Assembly: GCA_013694495.1 (NCBI GenBank)
Contig: JACDCH010000488.1
Location: 1-7,614 of the forward strand
Direction: 5' to 3'
From: Acidimicrobiia bacterium
GTDB lineage: Bacteria; Actinomycetota; Acidimicrobiia; Acidimicrobiales; JACDCH01
DNA: 7,614 nucleotides
Part shown: positions 5,768 to 7,614 of the stretch, piece after piece
Numbering within the stretch: the first letter of the stretch is position 1
Layout: each line of letters starts with the position of its first letter
Made by a program: the position numbers and the translations under genes
Notes under the pieces: model-generated
The model's database searches: none
What the model was told of the DNA's origin: nothing
The model's input: only the letters and a program-made list of their open reading frames with translations

Positions 5768-6088
5768 TCAGGTGAGGGCGGGCTCCGGGGGCCAGGATCT
5801 CGGTCGGGCGGTGCGGGCGGCGGGTGCGGATGAGCTGCGCACCCCGGCTGCGGCCACGATGCAGAGGCCGCCGGCGATGGGGAAGGCAGCTCGTAGGAGC
5901 CGGTCGACGTGCGGGTCGTGGCCGAGACGTCGGTGTTCGTCGCCGCGCCGAGCTGGTGGGCGGCGAACACCCAGCCGTAGACGACACCGGACGCTCGGGG
6001 TCGACTGGAAGCCGACCGCCCCCAGCAGCGTGACGAACGTGACCGTCGCGACCACCCAGGCGTCGGGACGGCGGGCTCGCTGCGGCAC
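5768..6088 (-). pseudogene. MFS transporter remnant with a large internal deletion
   Basis: From GTG 6088 the frame gives AWVVATVTFVTLLGAVGFQS, which matches the first transmembrane helix and following loop of actinobacterial major facilitator (OFA-like) permeases. Near 5990-5998 the reading moves one base over to SGVVYGWVFAAHQLGAAT and RTSTGSYELP. These look like the penultimate helix and the loop before the last helix of the same family. A missing base near 5885-5886 returns to the first frame with FPIAGGLCIVAAAGVR, the last helix, ending at TGA 5768-5770. About 107 residues remain of an expected 400 or so, so helices 2-10 are gone. A GACGAT -10-like site sits 6 nt before the GTG. The product cannot transport. 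Assignment is from remembered family pattern, not alignment. Confidence 0.6.
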
Positions 6089-6159
6089 CGCCGGATCGTC
6101 GCAGACGCGCCGGGGCTGGATGTCGGGGATTCCTGCCAGCTCCCGTCACAGCTCGGTCA

Positions 6160-6165
6160 TACCGT
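6160..6165 (+). promoter_or_regulatory. -10 element (TACCGT) of a leaderless promoter for the second VOC gene
   Basis: TACCGT is followed by CGCGGCC (7 nt) and then ATG 6173, with no Shine-Dalgarno sequence in between. The start of transcription is therefore predicted at the ATG. The 84-nt gap between 6088 and 6173 is shared with the divergent MFS remnant. No clear -35 was found. Confidence 0.55.
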
Positions 6166-6172
6166 CGCGGCC

Positions 6173-6568
6173 ATGCCTCCCCGCCTCGCCGTCACCGGTC
6201 TCGTCGTCTCCGACATGCCCGCTGCCCTTGCCTTCTACCGTCGCCTCGGCCTCGCTATCCCGGCGGCAGCCGACACGGAGCCCCACGTGCAGCTCGCGGT
6301 GGCCGACGGCATCGACCTCACGTTCGACACCGAGGACACGATGCGTTCCTTCGACCCGGGCTGGACGCCGCCGTCCAGCGGCCAGCGCTCCGCCCTCGGG
6401 TTCACCTGTGACTCGCCGGCCGAGGTCGACTCGACCTACGCCGACCTCACCGGCGCCGGTTACGAGGGCCACCTCGCCCCCTTCGACGCCTTCTGGGGCA
6501 TGCGCTACGCCACCCTGCACGACCCGGACGGCAACGCCGTCGACCTCTACGCGCTCCTCCCCACCTGA
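6173..6568 (+). CDS. VOC superfamily protein (glyoxalase/bleomycin-resistance fold)
   Basis: A 131-residue cytoplasmic protein made of two beta-alpha-beta-beta-beta modules. The first begins VTGLVVSDMPAALAFYRRLG (7-26), the typical opening with the AL-x-FYRRLGL helix, and has H38 in HVQLAV at a metal-ligand position. The second has ALGFTCD at 74-80 and ends FWGMRYATLHDPDGNAVDLY (107-126), the usual VOC closing. Length is normal for a single-domain VOC protein. The substrate is unknown; members include dioxygenases, isomerases and drug-binding resistance proteins. Similarity to the other VOC protein in this window (3703-4134) is only at fold level, so they are not a recent duplicate. It is transcribed alone and converges with the HNH gene 27 nt downstream. 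Confidence 0.88.
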   Translation: MPPRLAVTGLVVSDMPAALAFYRRLGLAIPAAADTEPHVQLAVADGIDLTFDTEDTMRSFDPGWTPPSSGQRSALGFTCDSPAEVDSTYADLTGAGYEGHLAPFDAFWGMRYATLHDPDGNAVDLYALLPT

Positions 6569-6599
6569 GTCACGTGCGGTCGGGAGGCTCGCGACTCAG
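6565..6599. terminator. Inverted repeat spanning both stop codons of the convergent VOC and HNH genes
   Basis: CTGAGTC at 6565-6571 and GACTCAG at 6593-6599 are perfect 7-bp inverted copies with a 21-nt loop. The left arm contains the VOC TGA and the right arm contains the HNH stop on the other strand. The symmetric position suggests a shared bidirectional terminator. The stem is short, the loop is long and there is no T-tract. Confidence 0.4.
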
Positions 6600-7614
6600 C
6601 GAGCGACGCGTTCGTCCCGCCTGCAGGCGCGGTCGTCCGGCGGTGGTCGCGACGGATCGGGAGGTTCGGCCCAGGTCGGTGAACACCAGGTGCGGTCGCC
6701 GGGTGGGCCGGTGAGGTCGTACCCGCGGTGGGTGACGAGGTCGTGGTGGTGGGGGACACAGCCAGGCCAGCTCGTCGAGCGTGGTGCAGTGAGTGTGCCT
6801 CCAGCCCGTGCCGGTGTGGTGGATCTCGAGGTTGAACGACGACCCGCACCCGGGGACCTCGCAGCGGTAACCGCGCGCCTGCATCGCGGTGCGCTGGCGG
6901 GCGGTGACCTGGCGTCCCCCGTGCGCAACCGTGCGGACCTCCTCGCCGTCCTCGACGAGCAGCGCCAGGAACGCCTCGCCCAGGATGCTCGCCACCCACG
7001 CCGGATCGACGGGACCGACACCGGCGATGTGGCACGTGCCGCCGGGGTGGCGCCGCCGCTCCCTCAGGGTCTCGGCGTCGATGTGCACGAACACGGTGGT
7101 GTGAGCCCGGGGCGCGCCCTTCGGGACGACCGCCGAGACGGTCGAGTCGTCGACCACAGCGGGGGCGTGGGCGGCGCGGGCGAGATCGAGCAGGGCGTCG
7201 GCGGCGTAGGCCTCGCGAGGCTCGTGCTCACCCGCCAGGCGGCCGGCCTCGAACCGGGCATGGGTGAACGGCTCGAGCAGCGCGTCGAGCTCGGCGATCA
7301 CCTCGGGTACATGGCGCAGGTGGAGGTGCGCCGCACCGTCGGACCCCAGCCACGACCGCAGGAACCGCTCGCGGCGGATCCGCTCGCGCCGGGTTGCGCC
7401 ATCGGGATCGGCGTTGGCCTTCGTGCGGGCGCACCGGTCCTTCAGTTGCGGCAGCGCATCGCGCTTCGCGGCACCGAGGAGCTCGCGCTCGGCGGCGGGA
7501 TCGGCCGTCGCCGCGTCGGCGATCGGCTTGGCCTGCTCCTCGGAGAGGTCGCCGTTGGCGACGGCCTCGTCGGTGGCGCCGAGGTCGCGCAGCTTCTTCG
7601 AGGTGTCGATCGCA
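6596..7614 (-). CDS. DUF222 / HNH endonuclease domain protein, 5' truncated and frameshifted
   Basis: The N terminus lies beyond base 7614. The visible part starts in the DUF222 (13E12-repeat type) helical region: LRDLGATDEAVANGDLSEEQ, then AKPIADAATADPAAE, an Arg/Lys-rich helix, and IRRERFLRSW. It continues to RQRTAMQARGYRCEVPGCG and LEIHHT, the zinc-knuckle cysteines and first HNH His residues. The reading frame should then run LAWLCPHHHDLVTHRGYDL, but a run of five G on the plus strand (6751-6755), where four are expected, throws it into another frame. The HHH and C-terminal tail are read in that frame to the stop at 6596-6598. Family members are abundant in actinobacteria, often in many divergent copies, with little-known function beyond probable DNA nicking. 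If real, the frameshift removes the last catalytic histidines. Confidence 0.8.

Noticed and set aside
5299..5970. A single 223-residue minus-strand gene
   Set aside because: It joins pieces of the MFS remnant and the membrane protein through out-of-frame Pro/Arg-rich sequence; the two genes have separate starts and stops.
3703..6568. The two VOC genes as a recent tandem duplication
   Set aside because: The proteins share only fold-level motifs and have different lengths and different conserved blocks.
6570..7301. A complete 243-residue protein starting at GTG 7301
   Set aside because: The same frame stays open and coding upstream to the window edge with DUF222 sequence, and its C-terminal part after LAWLC is out-of-frame Pro/Arg-rich sequence.

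Overview
The window is very GC-rich bacterial DNA with densely packed genes, many GTG starts, short intergenic gaps and a DUF222/HNH endonuclease gene. This points to a high-GC actinobacterium. Candidate leaderless promoters and the gene mix would suit Acidimicrobiia-like lineages, but that placement is inference from style only. No rRNA, tRNA, CRISPR array or insertion sequence was seen.

Layout. Positions 1-123 hold the C-terminal end of a PfkB-type sugar/nucleoside kinase. A tight plus-strand operon follows at 201-3579: an adenosine/adenine deaminase-family gene with a one-base frameshift, an isopenicillin-N-synthase-like Fe(II)/2-oxoglutarate oxygenase that overlaps it by 4 nt, and an amidohydrolase of the MtaD/TrzN/AtzA type 7 nt further on. 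A hairpin at 3585-3631 closes the operon. Next come a VOC (glyoxalase-fold) gene at 3703-4134, then a YciI-family gene (4214-4492) and a lipoprotein with a Thr/Pro-rich stalk and a degenerate M23 (LytM-like) domain (4496-5278), which lie 3 nt apart. The stretch 5299-6088 on the minus strand holds no intact gene. It carries a small two-helix membrane-protein gene with two opposite one-base frameshifts and a heavily deleted MFS transporter remnant. A second VOC gene at 6173-6568 has a convincing leaderless promoter. It converges with a DUF222/HNH endonuclease gene (minus strand, 6596 to beyond 7614), which is frameshifted just before its catalytic HHH motif.

How the parts work together. The kinase, purine-type deaminase, oxygenase and second deaminase-like amidohydrolase look like a catabolic set for a nucleoside, nucleobase or other amino-substituted heterocycle. 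The oxygenase sandwiched between two hydrolytic deaminases is the most interesting functional hint. The substrates cannot be read from sequence.

Quality note. Three separate genes contain a one-base excess in a short homopolymer (A at 312-314, C at 5625-5629, G at 6751-6755). Either the sequence has uncorrected indels or several genes are decaying. The MFS remnant has lost most of its length, so point errors alone do not explain it.
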